DNA of 64,000 bases from Heyndrickxia sporothermodurans (GCA_016756695.1 CP066701.1:124001-188000), one strand, 5' to 3'. Positions 8,912-18,112 are shown, counted from the stretch's first letter. Notes: generated from the sequence alone by a model not told the origin. A program made the numbers and translations.

Positions 8912-9478
8912 TTATTCTCTCAATTTATCCATCAAATCGTCGTCTCTGTATTCGAATCTCCCAATTTTCCCTTTTTCTTTTGTAGAAAAAATAATGACTC
9001 CTTTTACATTTGCAACTTTTTCTTCATCTCCATTTTTCCGGTAACCGACATTTGCTATGAAGCTATAGCTATTTTTCTCACTTCGCTCAATCGTAACACC
9101 TTTAAGATTTAACTTATATCCATTTTCGTGAGCATATGTTGGGTATTGAGTACCGAATGCAGCAATAAAGGAGTCAAGCTCAGATTCTGTAAAGTATGGT
9201 CCGTATATCTTTGCTACATATTTATCAAATTCCTTGTTTTCCTCTTTGTTATTGACAACAGTTTTATATTTAGGATTCCACATTAGGTCGATAAACTTCT
9301 CATCCGGACCAGAAAATTGGTGCTCAAGTACTTTATTAATTACTTCTTTATTTGTATCGGTATCGGCTGTTGTGTTTTCTGCTTCAGCCTTAGAGCAAGC
9401 AACTATAAAAAACGCTGACATCATAATCATTAGACTTAAAAATAATATGGATTTTATTTTTCTATTATTTTTTGACAT
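8912..9478 (-). CDS. Putative lipoprotein of unknown function
   Basis: A 188-residue protein with a lipoprotein signal: basic MSKNNRKIKS, a hydrophobic stretch SILFLSLMIMMSAFFIV and the lipobox FIVAC, so Cys28 should be lipidated. The rest is soluble and charged, with no recognised domain; ATYRKNGDEEK-like beta segments near 140-170 suggest a small NTF2- or cystatin-like fold, but that is a guess. The ATG at 9478 follows AAAAGGGGAG. The neighbours give no functional hint. Confidence 0.75.
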   Translation of the reverse strand: MSKNNRKIKSILFLSLMIMMSAFFIVACSKAEAENTTADTDTNKEVINKVLEHQFSGPDEKFIDLMWNPKYKTVVNNKEENKEFDKYVAKIYGPYFTESELDSFIAAFGTQYPTYAHENGYKLNLKGVTIERSEKNSYSFIANVGYRKNGDEEKVANVKGVIIFSTKEKGKIGRFEYRDDDLMDKLRE

Positions 9479-9557
9479 TTCACCACTCCCCTTTTAAAGG
9501 TAATACGTTTATAAGACATTTAAGATTCAGATTAATACAATTTTTTCTCGTAAAAAA

Positions 9558-9582
9558 ACCCTTGAGAAATCACTCTAAGGGT
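9558..9582 (-). terminator. Intrinsic terminator of the hpa operon
   Basis: Arms ACCCTTAGAG and CTCAAGGGT (read on the minus strand) are followed by TTTTTTT. It lies about 10 bp beyond the hpaC stop and closes the hpa transcript. Confidence 0.85.
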
Positions 9583-9590
9583 CTTAAAAA

Positions 9591-10052
9591 TTACGAAGTT
9601 ATACAATCATATTTTCCTCTATAGAAGGTTAACGGGTCGCCATCTTCAGTATGAATGTCCTTTACCTCACCGATAAATAGAGTATGATCCCCTGCTAAAT
9701 GAGTTTCATAAACATCACAAACAATATTTGCAATGGAACGAGGAAGAATCGGTACCCCTGCTATCCATTGAAACTGTATTTCTCTTTTTTCATTCAGCTG
9801 ACCTGCGAAATATTGGGATTCTTCTTGTTGTTCCTTTGACAAAATATTTACGGTGAACTTACCGGATTCTTCGATATATTTTTTCATATTTGCATGATTG
9901 CCAATAGAAATTAAAATTAATTTCGGGTTAAGTGAGACTGACATAAATGCATTAGCGGTCATTCCATGGACTTTATCATTCGTTAAAGTTGTAATGACCG
10001 TAACGCCTGTAGCAAATTTCCCCATTACCGTTCGAAATAATCGATCATCCAT
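9591..10052 (-). CDS. hpaC: Flavin reductase, 4-hydroxyphenylacetate 3-monooxygenase small component
   Basis: Flavin-reductase-like FMN-binding split-barrel protein of 153 residues. It supplies reduced flavin to HpaB. Typical segments are MGKFATGVTVITT (about 11-23), GMTANAFMSVSLNPKLILISI (about 30-50), in which TANAFxSVSLxP is the family motif, and GDHTLFIGEV (about 121). The ATG at 10052 follows TTAGGAGGG. It is last in the hpa operon, 135 bp after hpaF and behind a hairpin repeat. Confidence 0.92.
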   Translation of the reverse strand: MDDRLFRTVMGKFATGVTVITTLTNDKVHGMTANAFMSVSLNPKLILISIGNHANMKKYIEESGKFTVNILSKEQQEESQYFAGQLNEKREIQFQWIAGVPILPRSIANIVCDVYETHLAGDHTLFIGEVKDIHTEDGDPLTFYRGKYDCITS

Positions 10053-10077
10053 TTAATCCCTCCTAATTAGAAATGCG

Positions 10078-10166
10078 CGGGGCGCCTTGTTCATCGACTT
10101 AGAGGACTTACGGGACCTTGACTTGTTTCTGAAGTCCTCTAGTCGATAGGGCGCTGGAGCTGGACA
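10078..10166. repeat. Long hairpin repeat between hpaF and hpaC
   Basis: An imperfect palindrome of about 90 bp: ATCGACTTAGAGGACTT pairs with AAGTCCTCTAGTCGAT, inside an outer GGCGCC / GGGCGC pair. No open frame is present. It lies inside an operon, so it may act as an RNA-processing or partial termination site that sets hpaC level. No second copy was seen in this window. Confidence 0.7.
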
Positions 10167-10187
10167 GAAATGTAATGTTATTTTCTT

Positions 10188-10592
10188 TTATTTGTTATCG
10201 GAGGCATTTGCTTTCTTATATCTGGTATGAATATTATTTAATTTATAAGTTCCTGCCTCGCTAAATTCATTTAATTCAAGTGATAATGCAAGATAACGAT
10301 GTTGATATAAATGGGCAAAGTGATCCTTCATAACATTGAATATCTCGTTACACGTTGCTTGCTTTACCTTTTCCGACCGTCCGGCACCGATTTTCAAGCT
10401 TGCATGGACAAACGCATCATCATGACTGTCATCTGCAATACAGTAGTTATGGAGTTCAATCGCCCTTGAACGAATCCCACCAACAGGGAATATATTTTTT
10501 GAAATGAGTACGTCATTTATTTTTTTTAATAATTCTTGTATTCTTGCCTCTTCTTTAATATTATCGGTATATTCTATGATAAAATGCGGCAT
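10188..10592 (-). CDS. hpaF: 5-carboxymethyl-2-hydroxymuconate delta-isomerase
   Basis: CHMI of the tautomerase superfamily. It isomerises 5-carboxymethyl-2-hydroxymuconate to the 5-oxo-3-ene tricarboxylate form. The N-terminus MPHFIIEYTDN leaves the catalytic Pro2 exposed after Met removal. GIRSRAIELHNYCIAD (about 39-54) and FVHASLKIGAGRSEKVKQ (about 61-78) are the family core. 134 residues is close to the usual 126. Its ATG overlaps the hpaG2 stop by one base (TAATG), so translation is coupled. Confidence 0.92.
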   Translation of the reverse strand: MPHFIIEYTDNIKEEARIQELLKKINDVLISKNIFPVGGIRSRAIELHNYCIADDSHDDAFVHASLKIGAGRSEKVKQATCNEIFNVMKDHFAHLYQHRYLALSLELNEFSEAGTYKLNNIHTRYKKANASDNK

Positions 10593-11344
10593 TATTCTCC
10601 CCCCACATCACTTACAATCGTATTAACTAAACGGCCAATTCCTTCAATCTCTGTAATGACTTCGTCTCCTACTTTTGTATCAACCGCGCCTTTAGGGGTT
10701 CCCGTTAAAATAATATCTCCTGCGTTTAGCGTCATAAAACTACTTAAATATTCAATTAGAAATGGAATGTCAAAGACCATATCTTTCGTTGATCCCTCTT
10801 GTGTTAGTTGGCCGTTTACATAGGTTCGCAATGTGAGATTCATTGGATTGTCGATATCTGCTGCATCAACGACCCACGGTCCGATCGGTGTGCACGTATC
10901 ACGATTTTTAACCCGTAAATTGGGGCGATAATAGTTTTCTAAATAATCGCGGATCGCATAATCATTAGCAATTGTATATCCTTCAATATATTCATAGGCT
11001 TCGTCTTTTTTTACATGTCGTGCCTTTTTCCCAATGACAACTACTAACTCACATTCATAATGCATAAAAGTGGCATCTGAAGGACGCTTCGTCTGGCCTC
11101 GATGACCAAGTAGCGTATTCATCCCCTTTAAAAATACTAACGGCTCACTCGGTGCCTTAAAATCTAGTTCTGTTGCATGGTCTGCATAATTTAAGCCGAG
11201 GGCAAAAATCGTTTTCGGTGTAACTGGCGGCAGCCATTCAACTTCATGTTCTGAAACGATCTGCCCATCTGGTAGCTTAATTTTCCCCTCGTGTTCAACA
11301 ACGCAATGAACGGCTCCCTTATAGACAATGCGGGCTCTTTTCAA
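10592..11344 (-). CDS. hpaG2: HpaG2: 2-hydroxyhepta-2,4-diene-1,7-dioate isomerase, FAH family
   Basis: Fumarylacetoacetate-hydrolase-fold protein of 250 residues, equivalent to the C-terminal half of the fused enterobacterial HpaG. Metal and substrate motifs are HYECELVVVIGKKA (about 97-110), NDYAIRDYLENYYRPN (about 125-140) and LNAGDIILTGTPKGA (about 218). It acts as decarboxylase/isomerase in the lower 4-hydroxyphenylacetate pathway. It overlaps hpaG1 by 4 bp (ATGA). In this organism the two HpaG halves are separate genes. Confidence 0.9.
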   Translation of the reverse strand: MKRARIVYKGAVHCVVEHEGKIKLPDGQIVSEHEVEWLPPVTPKTIFALGLNYADHATELDFKAPSEPLVFLKGMNTLLGHRGQTKRPSDATFMHYECELVVVIGKKARHVKKDEAYEYIEGYTIANDYAIRDYLENYYRPNLRVKNRDTCTPIGPWVVDAADIDNPMNLTLRTYVNGQLTQEGSTKDMVFDIPFLIEYLSSFMTLNAGDIILTGTPKGAVDTKVGDEVITEIEGIGRLVNTIVSDVGGE

Positions 11345-12135
11345 ATTGATACCCCCAATGCTGCATTCTTCTCATGAACTACGGTATTCTCCAAATTTCC
11401 GATCTGTTCAATTTCTATTCTAATTCGATCTCCAGCTTTCACTTTAGGTGGATTTTCGGGAATTCCTACTAATACGGTGTCCCCGGGATTTAGCGTCATA
11501 AACTCCGTAATATCTTGTAAAAGTTTCGATACAGGGCGAATCAAATTGGCTGTTGTATTTTCTTGACGCAGCACTTCGTTAACAAAAACTTTTATTGTTA
11601 GATTGTCGGGATTAATATGTGCACTTTTTTCTACAATCCAAGGACCGATTGGACAAAACCCATCTCGAGCTTTTTCGCTAATTGCCGGTCGATACACACT
11701 TTTATGCGGGATACTAATGTCGTTTACAATTGTATAGCCAGCTATATAATTAAATGCTTGATTCTCTTTTACCTTTGTAGCAGGTCGACTTATCACTATT
11801 CCTAAGGCTGCCCCTACTTCCAATTCTTGTATGTCTGATGGAATTGGGATAGGAGTGTCACAGCTAATCATCGTATTTACTGGTTTAATATATAAAATCG
11901 GAGCTTTCGGTGGTGATTGATAGGGTGCCTGATTCAATTTATCCCCCATTGCCTCAAGTGCACCTTTGTAATTTAATAATGTTCCACAGATCGTTCCGGA
12001 AATAGGGACGTCCCATGGTAGTTGATTCATCTTATAATTAGCACCTTGAAAGAGGATTTGATTACCTTTTTTATCGATGCTCGCTTCTTCTAGTATTGAT
12101 TTCCCTTGAAGTTTAAACTTAATTTTTGTTTCCAA
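11341..12135 (-). CDS. hpaG1: HpaG1: 5-oxopent-3-ene-1,2,5-tricarboxylate decarboxylase, FAH family
   Basis: FAH-fold protein equivalent to the N-terminal half of fused HpaG. Diagnostic segments are YQSPPKAPILYIKPVNT (about 95-111), VGAALGIVISRPATKV and YRPAISEKARDGFCPIGP (about 160-177). The C-terminal LNPGDTVLVGIPE is the usual FAH strand. The TTG at 12135, 8 bp after AAGGAGG, is preferred over the GTG at 12141, which lies only 2 bp from that site. About 264 residues, with roughly 50 extra N-terminal residues compared with the E. coli half. Confidence 0.88.
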   Translation of the reverse strand: METKIKFKLQGKSILEEASIDKKGNQILFQGANYKMNQLPWDVPISGTICGTLLNYKGALEAMGDKLNQAPYQSPPKAPILYIKPVNTMISCDTPIPIPSDIQELEVGAALGIVISRPATKVKENQAFNYIAGYTIVNDISIPHKSVYRPAISEKARDGFCPIGPWIVEKSAHINPDNLTIKVFVNEVLRQENTTANLIRPVSKLLQDITEFMTLNPGDTVLVGIPENPPKVKAGDRIRIEIEQIGNLENTVVHEKNAALGVSI

Positions 12136-12169
12136 CTCCACTCCCTCCTTTCTATCAAAATTAGTCTAT

Positions 12170-13156
12170 CTAAATAATAATCGTCGGCTTTTTCTTTTCT
12201 AATTTCGGGTCGCCTGTCTCGACGGCCTGCCCCGTATGGATATCTAAAACGGTTGATGCTTCGTTAAACCAGCAATCTGGTGCTGCATGGCCCCAAAAGG
12301 TTTGGCGCATTGGATCGTCTAGATCCCATTTTACCGGTTTAAAGTCTGGATCACTTGTTAAGTAATCTCCGTTATACAACTCGATTCTGTGTCCGTCTGG
12401 ATCTCGTAAATAAAGGAAGAAGGCGTTTGATAAGCCATGTCGTCCAGGTCCTCGCTCGATGCTTGAGCCATAACCTAATGATGCCAACACATCACAAGTA
12501 TGAATCACACTCATCGGATCACTTAGCCAGAAACCGACATGGTGAAGTCGCGGTCCTACCCCATTCATAAATGCTACATCATGTACTGTCGGTTTACGAT
12601 GAAGCCAAGCGGCCCATATTTTTTCATCATCGGCAGTTGTGTACTCGGAACAAGCAAATCCGAGTTCATTAATGTAAAAATTGTATGCTTTCTCGACATC
12701 GGTTACAGCACAGTTAAAATGATCGATACGCTGAACTTTTGCCCCTTTATACAAATCATAGCGCTGCAACAAACGATCTACGGGATCCATCGTTGCAAAA
12801 AACTCAAGAGGGAGTCCGGAAACATCCTGCACCCTTAACGTCCGCCCCATCGCCTTTTGCGAACCAGATTCCATCCACTTAATCCGATACCCTTTTTCTG
12901 TAAAAAACGCGGATAATGTATCCAAATCTGCTTCTGCAAAAACTTTATAGCTTATTGCTTCTACACTAGGTCGGTCACTTTTTTTCAGCACTAGGCTATG
13001 GTGGGTATGTTCTTCAAGACCACGCAAGTAAATATGTTTGTCATCACTTTCCGTCTCAATAAATCCAAGTGCATGAACATAGAAACGTCTTGATTCTTCT
13101 AGATTTGTCACGTTCAATACCGTTCTAGCCGCTCGAATGATATTAAAATTCACCAT
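12170..13156 (-). CDS. hpaD: Homoprotocatechuate (3,4-dihydroxyphenylacetate) 2,3-dioxygenase, VOC type
   Basis: Extradiol ring-cleavage dioxygenase made of vicinal-oxygen-chelate modules, 328 residues. It opens 3,4-dihydroxyphenylacetate to 5-carboxymethyl-2-hydroxymuconate semialdehyde. Metal ligands can be placed as His146 (IDHFNCAVTD), His206 (LHHVGFWLSD) and Glu259 (HRIELYNGDY), matching the spacing of the Brevibacterium-type enzyme. It is unrelated to the LigB-type enterobacterial HpaD. The ATG at 13156 follows GGGGGGAAG. It sits directly after hpaB. Confidence 0.93.
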   Translation of the reverse strand: MVNFNIIRAARTVLNVTNLEESRRFYVHALGFIETESDDKHIYLRGLEEHTHHSLVLKKSDRPSVEAISYKVFAEADLDTLSAFFTEKGYRIKWMESGSQKAMGRTLRVQDVSGLPLEFFATMDPVDRLLQRYDLYKGAKVQRIDHFNCAVTDVEKAYNFYINELGFACSEYTTADDEKIWAAWLHRKPTVHDVAFMNGVGPRLHHVGFWLSDPMSVIHTCDVLASLGYGSSIERGPGRHGLSNAFFLYLRDPDGHRIELYNGDYLTSDPDFKPVKWDLDDPMRQTFWGHAAPDCWFNEASTVLDIHTGQAVETGDPKLEKKKPTIII

Positions 13157-13170
13157 ACTTCCCCCCGCTA

Positions 13171-14646
13171 TTACACATTTAAAAAGCTGGATTTATCTGA
13201 TTTAACTTGACCGAGAAAATCGCGAATGATTTCCTTATATGGCTCCTTTTCATATCCTTCAAAATAGGTCATTCCCATTCTAATCGGATCCCCGAAAAAG
13301 TAATATTCGTAATGCATTTGTCTACTTCCAAACGCACTCATTGTCATATCCCATGCCAATCGAAATAATTGCACGCGTTCATATCCTTCAAGATTTTTCC
13401 CCTGTAAACCCCGATCAATTAATGCACCAATATCTTCATTTTGGAAATCTGCTTGGGTTGGGATACCCATCAATCCAGATGCCCCTAAGATTCTTAAAAT
13501 TTCTACTAATCGCGGATAAACTCTTGGATACCAATTTCTTGCTGCATCAAGTGCGGCATAATCTGGTGTCATCGTTCCCCATTTATCAAGCTTTGCATTA
13601 TGCTCCGCCCTGAACAAATGACTTCTCATCGTTTCAAGTGCTAACATAATTTCTGTTCCTTTATCTTGAACATGCTGGAATTGATCAATACCAATTGCAT
13701 CCATTACGGAAAGAGCTAATCCTAGAAGAAATTCCGTTTTCACAATATTTTTGGCAACTACCTGATGAGCCATATGAACGACCGCATTCGTTTCCCGGAA
13801 GGTGCGATTACATATCGATGAATTTCCGCATACAAAAACACGGTTCCAAGGGACAAAGACATTTTCAAATGAGACAATCGCATCCCCTTCTTCAAAACGA
13901 GAGGAAAGTGGATGATCCCATTGATTTTTTCCATAATCAAATGATTCTCGGCTAATAAATTTCAATCCGGGAGTATTATTCGGTATTGCAAACGCAAGTG
14001 AGTACGGATCATCTAACTCGCCGGCCTTTTTAACTGTTGAAGGAAAAACGAGAATTTCGTCTGTGATTCCACCTTGTGTGGCAAGAAGTCGAATCCCATC
14101 AACAATAATTCCATCTTTATTTTTCTCAACGAGATGAAGGGCCACATTAGCATCTTTTTGCTCATGCTGTGCTTTCGCGCGATTCACTTGGGGATGGATT
14201 AAGGTATGTGTTAAACTAATATCATTTTCTCGCGCATATTCATAGTAGTTTTTCGCATTTTCAGCAAGGGATGGGTCCCCTTCGGAAAAGAAATCATAAG
14301 CCACTCCCATCGCCATAACTTCCGCATTCAGATAGTCAGGTGAACGTCCCATCATTCCCCCTGAAACTTTCGCCCATTCTGTCATCGCCACTCGTCTTGC
14401 TATTAAGTCATCGATCGTTTTCGGCTGTAAAAATGTCATTCCAACCTTCTCACCTGTAGTTGGTGATTTGTATAATAATTTGTCTTCCTTTTCGTATTGA
14501 AGATCATATAATTTCGCCATTGATTGAATGACATTTTTAAACGCCGCATGTTCTGTTACGTCATTTACTCTTTCTCCGTGTATATAAATATTGTTATTTG
14601 CTTTTTTTAATCTCTCAATATACTCTTTTCCTGTTTTTGCCGGCAT
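13171..14646 (-). CDS. hpaB: 4-hydroxyphenylacetate 3-monooxygenase, oxygenase component
   Basis: FADH2-dependent hydroxylase of 491 residues that makes 3,4-dihydroxyphenylacetate from 4-hydroxyphenylacetate, using flavin reduced by HpaC. The acyl-CoA-dehydrogenase-like fold shows in LTHTLIHPQVNRA (about 145-157), ISRESFDYGKNQWDHPLSSRF (about 233-253) and RQMHYEYYFFGDPIRMG near the C-terminus. The start MPAKTGKEYIERLK matches the family; AGGAGA lies 8 bp upstream, in the end of hpaE. Confidence 0.95.
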   Translation of the reverse strand: MPAKTGKEYIERLKKANNNIYIHGERVNDVTEHAAFKNVIQSMAKLYDLQYEKEDKLLYKSPTTGEKVGMTFLQPKTIDDLIARRVAMTEWAKVSGGMMGRSPDYLNAEVMAMGVAYDFFSEGDPSLAENAKNYYEYARENDISLTHTLIHPQVNRAKAQHEQKDANVALHLVEKNKDGIIVDGIRLLATQGGITDEILVFPSTVKKAGELDDPYSLAFAIPNNTPGLKFISRESFDYGKNQWDHPLSSRFEEGDAIVSFENVFVPWNRVFVCGNSSICNRTFRETNAVVHMAHQVVAKNIVKTEFLLGLALSVMDAIGIDQFQHVQDKGTEIMLALETMRSHLFRAEHNAKLDKWGTMTPDYAALDAARNWYPRVYPRLVEILRILGASGLMGIPTQADFQNEDIGALIDRGLQGKNLEGYERVQLFRLAWDMTMSAFGSRQMHYEYYFFGDPIRMGMTYFEGYEKEPYKEIIRDFLGQVKSDKSSFLNV

Positions 14647-14649
14647 CTA

Positions 14650-16131
14650 TCATTTCTCCTTTTTTCCAAATTGCGGAATATGATGGGCACTTAAGGCAAC
14701 ATGGACCACTTGTGTTTCTGTATAAAAGTCAAATGCGTAATGTCCTCCTTCACGGCCCATTCCGCTATATTTACTGCCACCGAATGGAATACGAAGATCC
14801 CTCACATTTTGTGAATTAATCCAAACCATGCCTGAATCAACACCTTGAGCTACCCGATGCCCGCGTTTTATATCATTTGTCCATACGTAACCTGCTAGAC
14901 CGTATTTCGTGTCATTTGCCAGGCGAATCACTTCTTTTTCATCCGTAAATTTCATTACTGCCATAACAGGACCAAATATTTCTTCTTGTGCCACTCGCAT
15001 TTCATTCGTCACATTTAACAGCAATGTTGGTGGAACAAAATTTCCTTTTCCGAATTCTTTTGGAACTTCTCCACTATAGATTTCAGCCCCTTCATCTTTC
15101 GCTAGTTGGATATATTTTTTCACATTGTTAAAATGTTCGATATGAATAAGCGGTCCGACCTCTGTTTCATTATTAAGCGGATCACCGACAATAATCTTTG
15201 GTATTCGTTCTTTTAATGCATCAACAAATTGTTCATAAATTGATTCTTGAACAAATAATCTTGAATTTGCTGTGCAACGTTCACCGTTAAAAGAAAAGAT
15301 CCCCCATGTACATGCATCAAGAGCTCGATCAAAATCAGCATCGTCAAAAACAATGATTGGTGATTTTCCCCCTAGTTCAGCGGATACTCTTTTTAGTGTA
15401 TCTGCGCCATTTTTGATAATTTCCGAACCCGTTGTCGTTTCACCTGTAAAAGAAATTAATTGCACATTTGGGTGGGCGACAAGTGAGGCACCTGCTGTTT
15501 CTCCAAAACCGTGTACCACATTAAATACACCTTTTGGAAGTTCGGCTTTGTCAATAATTTCCGCTAATCGATTGGCTGTCACCGGAGACCATTCACCAGG
15601 CTTTAATACGACTGTATTTCCTGTCGCTAGAGCGGGAGCAATCTTCCATGTTTCAAGCATAAAAGGAGCATTCCATGGGGTAATTAATCCCGCTACACCA
15701 ATCGGCTTGTGAATCGTATAGTTAATAAACTCATCATCGACCTGATATGCTTCACCGACTAAACGATTGGAAACCATTTCGGCATAGAAGCGAAAATTTT
15801 GTGCAGATCGAGCCACCATATTTTTCGTTTGGCTGATAGGCAGCCCTGTATCCATTGATTCCAAAGGAGCAATCTCTTCAATATGTTCATCAATTAAATC
15901 AGCAATTTTATAAATATATTTTAATCGTTCACTTACTTTCAATTGCCCCCATTCACCGTGGAATGCACGATGTGCCGCTTCTACGGCCACATGAATATCT
16001 GCGGCATCACCTTCAGCAATATAGTTGATTACTTCATTTGTAAATGGATTGATATTTTCAAATGTTTTGCCTGAAGCGGCGTCAATAAATTCACCATTTA
16101 TATAAAGCTGAATATCTTTTAAATTGCTCAT
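14650..16131 (-). CDS. hpaE: 5-carboxymethyl-2-hydroxymuconate semialdehyde dehydrogenase
   Basis: NAD-dependent aldehyde dehydrogenase of 493 residues that oxidises the ring-cleavage product of HpaD. Motifs are TPWNAPFMLETWKIAPALA (about 150), ELGGKSPIIVFDDAD (catalytic Glu, about 260) and FSFNGERCTANSRLF (catalytic Cys, about 295). The open frame reaches 16164, but TAGGAGG lies 7 bp before the ATG at 16131 and the longer start would overlap hpaI. The assignment to HpaE rests on motifs plus operon position. Confidence 0.93.
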   Translation of the reverse strand: MSNLKDIQLYINGEFIDAASGKTFENINPFTNEVINYIAEGDAADIHVAVEAAHRAFHGEWGQLKVSERLKYIYKIADLIDEHIEEIAPLESMDTGLPISQTKNMVARSAQNFRFYAEMVSNRLVGEAYQVDDEFINYTIHKPIGVAGLITPWNAPFMLETWKIAPALATGNTVVLKPGEWSPVTANRLAEIIDKAELPKGVFNVVHGFGETAGASLVAHPNVQLISFTGETTTGSEIIKNGADTLKRVSAELGGKSPIIVFDDADFDRALDACTWGIFSFNGERCTANSRLFVQESIYEQFVDALKERIPKIIVGDPLNNETEVGPLIHIEHFNNVKKYIQLAKDEGAEIYSGEVPKEFGKGNFVPPTLLLNVTNEMRVAQEEIFGPVMAVMKFTDEKEVIRLANDTKYGLAGYVWTNDIKRGHRVAQGVDSGMVWINSQNVRDLRIPFGGSKYSGMGREGGHYAFDFYTETQVVHVALSAHHIPQFGKKEK

Positions 16132-16141
16132 TTGTTTCCTC

Positions 16142-17071
16142 CTATCTTTTTGCTGCGATTTCATCTGGCAATACTACATGCTGCTGTAATACGTCACGAA
16201 TTTCGTTTTGCAGTTCAGCAGTTGGCAGATCCATCGGCAAACGCAGGACTGGTTTAATTTTCCCCATCATTCCTAACGCGGCCTTTAATGGTGCAGGATT
16301 TGTATCTTTAAATAGGACATCATTTAACTCCATTAATTCAAAATGCAGATCTAACGCTTTTTGCGCATCACCGGCCACCCATGTATTATAGAGATCGGCT
16401 ATTTTTCCAGGGACAACATTGGCTGTGGCACTAATATGTCCGGCTCCACCGATAGCAAGCATTGGATAACATAATAATTCAATTCCTGAGTAAAGCAGAA
16501 AATCTCTCCCACATTTAAGAAGGACACGATTCACATGTTCAAAATCTTTGTTGGATTCTTTCACTCCGATGATATTAGGGCAGTCCTCATGTAATCTTGC
16601 GAGCGTATCGACATGAAGATTGGTTGCTGTTCTTCCGGGGATGTTATAGACGATGATGGGGATATCAACTGAATCGGCGACAATTTTATAATGCTTATAT
16701 AAAGCATGCTGTGATGGCTTATTATAATAAGGGACAATGACAAGTGCAGCATCGGCACCCATTTCTTGTGCTTTTTTTGTCAAATAAAGTGTTTCCTGAT
16801 GATTAGTTGATCCAGTTCCTGGTACGAAAGGAACTCTTCCATTGATTTTCTTAACGGCTGTTTCCATTACGCGAATCCGTTCCTCCACAGTAAGGGAACT
16901 TGGTTCACCGGTTGTACCTGTTACAGAAATGGCGTGTGTTCCACTACTAATATGCCAATCAATTAGATTTTCAAATGTTGCATAATCAATGGAATAATCT
17001 TCGTGGAATGGTGTGACGATTGGTGCAATTGACCCTCTCAGCTTTTGCTTTGCTTCCTCAAACATTTTCAA
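16142..17071 (-). CDS. hpaI: DapA-like aldolase, 2,4-dihydroxyhept-2-ene-1,7-dioate aldolase type
   Basis: Dihydrodipicolinate-synthase-fold aldolase of about 309 residues. It carries GTTGEPSSLTVEER (about 62-75), VIVPYYNKPSQHAL and YNIPGRTATN (about 150), with the Schiff-base lysine in IIGVKESNKDF (about 180). In hpa operons a DapA-type protein replaces the unrelated HpcH/HpaI aldolase and splits the last intermediate to pyruvate and succinic semialdehyde. It is not the lysine-pathway enzyme by context. AAGGAG lies 10 bp before a TTG at 17071; the ATG at 17065 is the alternative. It is first in the operon. Confidence 0.87.
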   Translation of the reverse strand: MKMFEEAKQKLRGSIAPIVTPFHEDYSIDYATFENLIDWHISSGTHAISVTGTTGEPSSLTVEERIRVMETAVKKINGRVPFVPGTGSTNHQETLYLTKKAQEMGADAALVIVPYYNKPSQHALYKHYKIVADSVDIPIIVYNIPGRTATNLHVDTLARLHEDCPNIIGVKESNKDFEHVNRVLLKCGRDFLLYSGIELLCYPMLAIGGAGHISATANVVPGKIADLYNTWVAGDAQKALDLHFELMELNDVLFKDTNPAPLKAALGMMGKIKPVLRLPMDLPTAELQNEIRDVLQQHVVLPDEIAAKR

Positions 17072-17137
17072 GTCTTTCACACTCCTTAAAAGTATGTATT
17101 TTTTGAAAACCCTCACATTTCGAATGTAGCATATGGT

Positions 17138-17180
17138 AAAGTATATTTAAAATATTTAAAATATTTGTTTTATATACTTT
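17138..17180. promoter_or_regulatory. Dyad in the divergent hpaI / LysR-regulator promoter region
   Basis: Arms AAAGTATAT and ATATACTTT lie 25 bp apart in an extremely AT-rich gap between the divergent starts. AAAAGTATG words flank the dyad on both sides (about 17088 and 17181). This spacing is typical of LysR-type binding sites. Function is inferred from position. Confidence 0.5.
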
Positions 17181-17205
17181 AAAAGTATGCATTAGGTGGG
17201 ATGAA

Positions 17206-18105
17206 ATGGATATACGGCAGTTGCATTACTTTTCAACAATCGTTGAGGAAGGCCAAATTACTCGTGCTGCGAAAAAACTTCATATGGCCCAGCCTCCATT
17301 AAGTCATCAATTAAAACTCTTAGAAGAGGAACTCGGGGTAAAATTAATCGCGAGAAGCGGGAAGAAATTAGAATTGACGAATGCTGGAAAGGTTTTATAT
17401 AAAAAAGCGCAGAAATTAATCCATCAACTTGAAGAAACGATTATAGAAGTGAAAGAAACAGACGAGGGTTGCAGGGGAACTCTTTCATTAGGTGCATCCA
17501 AATCTTGCTTTTCATTTTTTTCGGAGAGACTCCCTGCTTTTGTGAAAAAGTATCCCCTTGTCACAATCCAATTAAGGGAAGGGGATTCATTTGTCATAGG
17601 TGAACAGATTAAAAATAAGGAGATTGATATTGGCGTTACCCGTCTTCCAATGGATTTATCAGAGTTCTCCTACCTGCATTTATCGAAAGATCCGTATGTA
17701 GCCGTACTTCATCATGATTGGGTTCGAGAGATGGATCTTTGTTCTTCAAAAATAAGAATGGAGCAATTAAAGGGAATCCCACTTTTGCTCCTTCATCGCA
17801 TTAAAGGTTCAGGACAATATGAATTGGTAGTCGATGAGTGCCGAAGACATGGATTTGAACCGAATATCATCTGTGAATGCCCGGATGTGACGATGATTTT
17901 ATCCCTCGTTTCAAAAGGGATGGGGGCCACGATTATTCCAAAATACTCATTGCTTTCTTTCCAAACGTCGAATGTTCAAGTTCTTCAAATAGAAAATACA
18001 AATATAGTAGCGGAATCTGCACTTATATGGAGTAAAGACCGATACTTGCCGAAAAGTGCGAAAAATTTCATTGAAATGTTTGAGGAAGGATTTCCATTAG
18101 ACTAA
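17206..18105 (+). CDS. LysR-family transcriptional regulator, probable regulator of the hpa operon
   Basis: LysR protein of 299 residues. The N-terminal winged helix is MDIRQLHYFSTIVEEGQITRAAKKLHMAQPPLSHQLKLLEEELG, followed by a linker helix and a PBP2-like effector domain (from about 90). Residues near 97-100 (LGASKS) form the usual effector-pocket start. It is divergent from hpaI across 134 bp, so it most likely senses 4-hydroxyphenylacetate or a pathway intermediate and activates hpaI-hpaC. The ATG at 17206 follows AGGTGGG. Confidence 0.9.
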   Translation: MDIRQLHYFSTIVEEGQITRAAKKLHMAQPPLSHQLKLLEEELGVKLIARSGKKLELTNAGKVLYKKAQKLIHQLEETIIEVKETDEGCRGTLSLGASKSCFSFFSERLPAFVKKYPLVTIQLREGDSFVIGEQIKNKEIDIGVTRLPMDLSEFSYLHLSKDPYVAVLHHDWVREMDLCSSKIRMEQLKGIPLLLLHRIKGSGQYELVVDECRRHGFEPNIICECPDVTMILSLVSKGMGATIIPKYSLLSFQTSNVQVLQIENTNIVAESALIWSKDRYLPKSAKNFIEMFEEGFPLD

Positions 18106-18112
18106 CAAAAAA

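Noticed and set aside
8798-9112. 104-codon plus-strand frame
   Set aside because: Phe/Ile-rich translation of AT-rich DNA that runs into the antisense of the lipoprotein gene; no ribosome site.
16142-17071. Lysine-pathway dihydrodipicolinate synthase (dapA)
   Set aside because: It heads the hpa operon and overlaps its layout; the DapA-type HpaI is the better fit, although the families are close.
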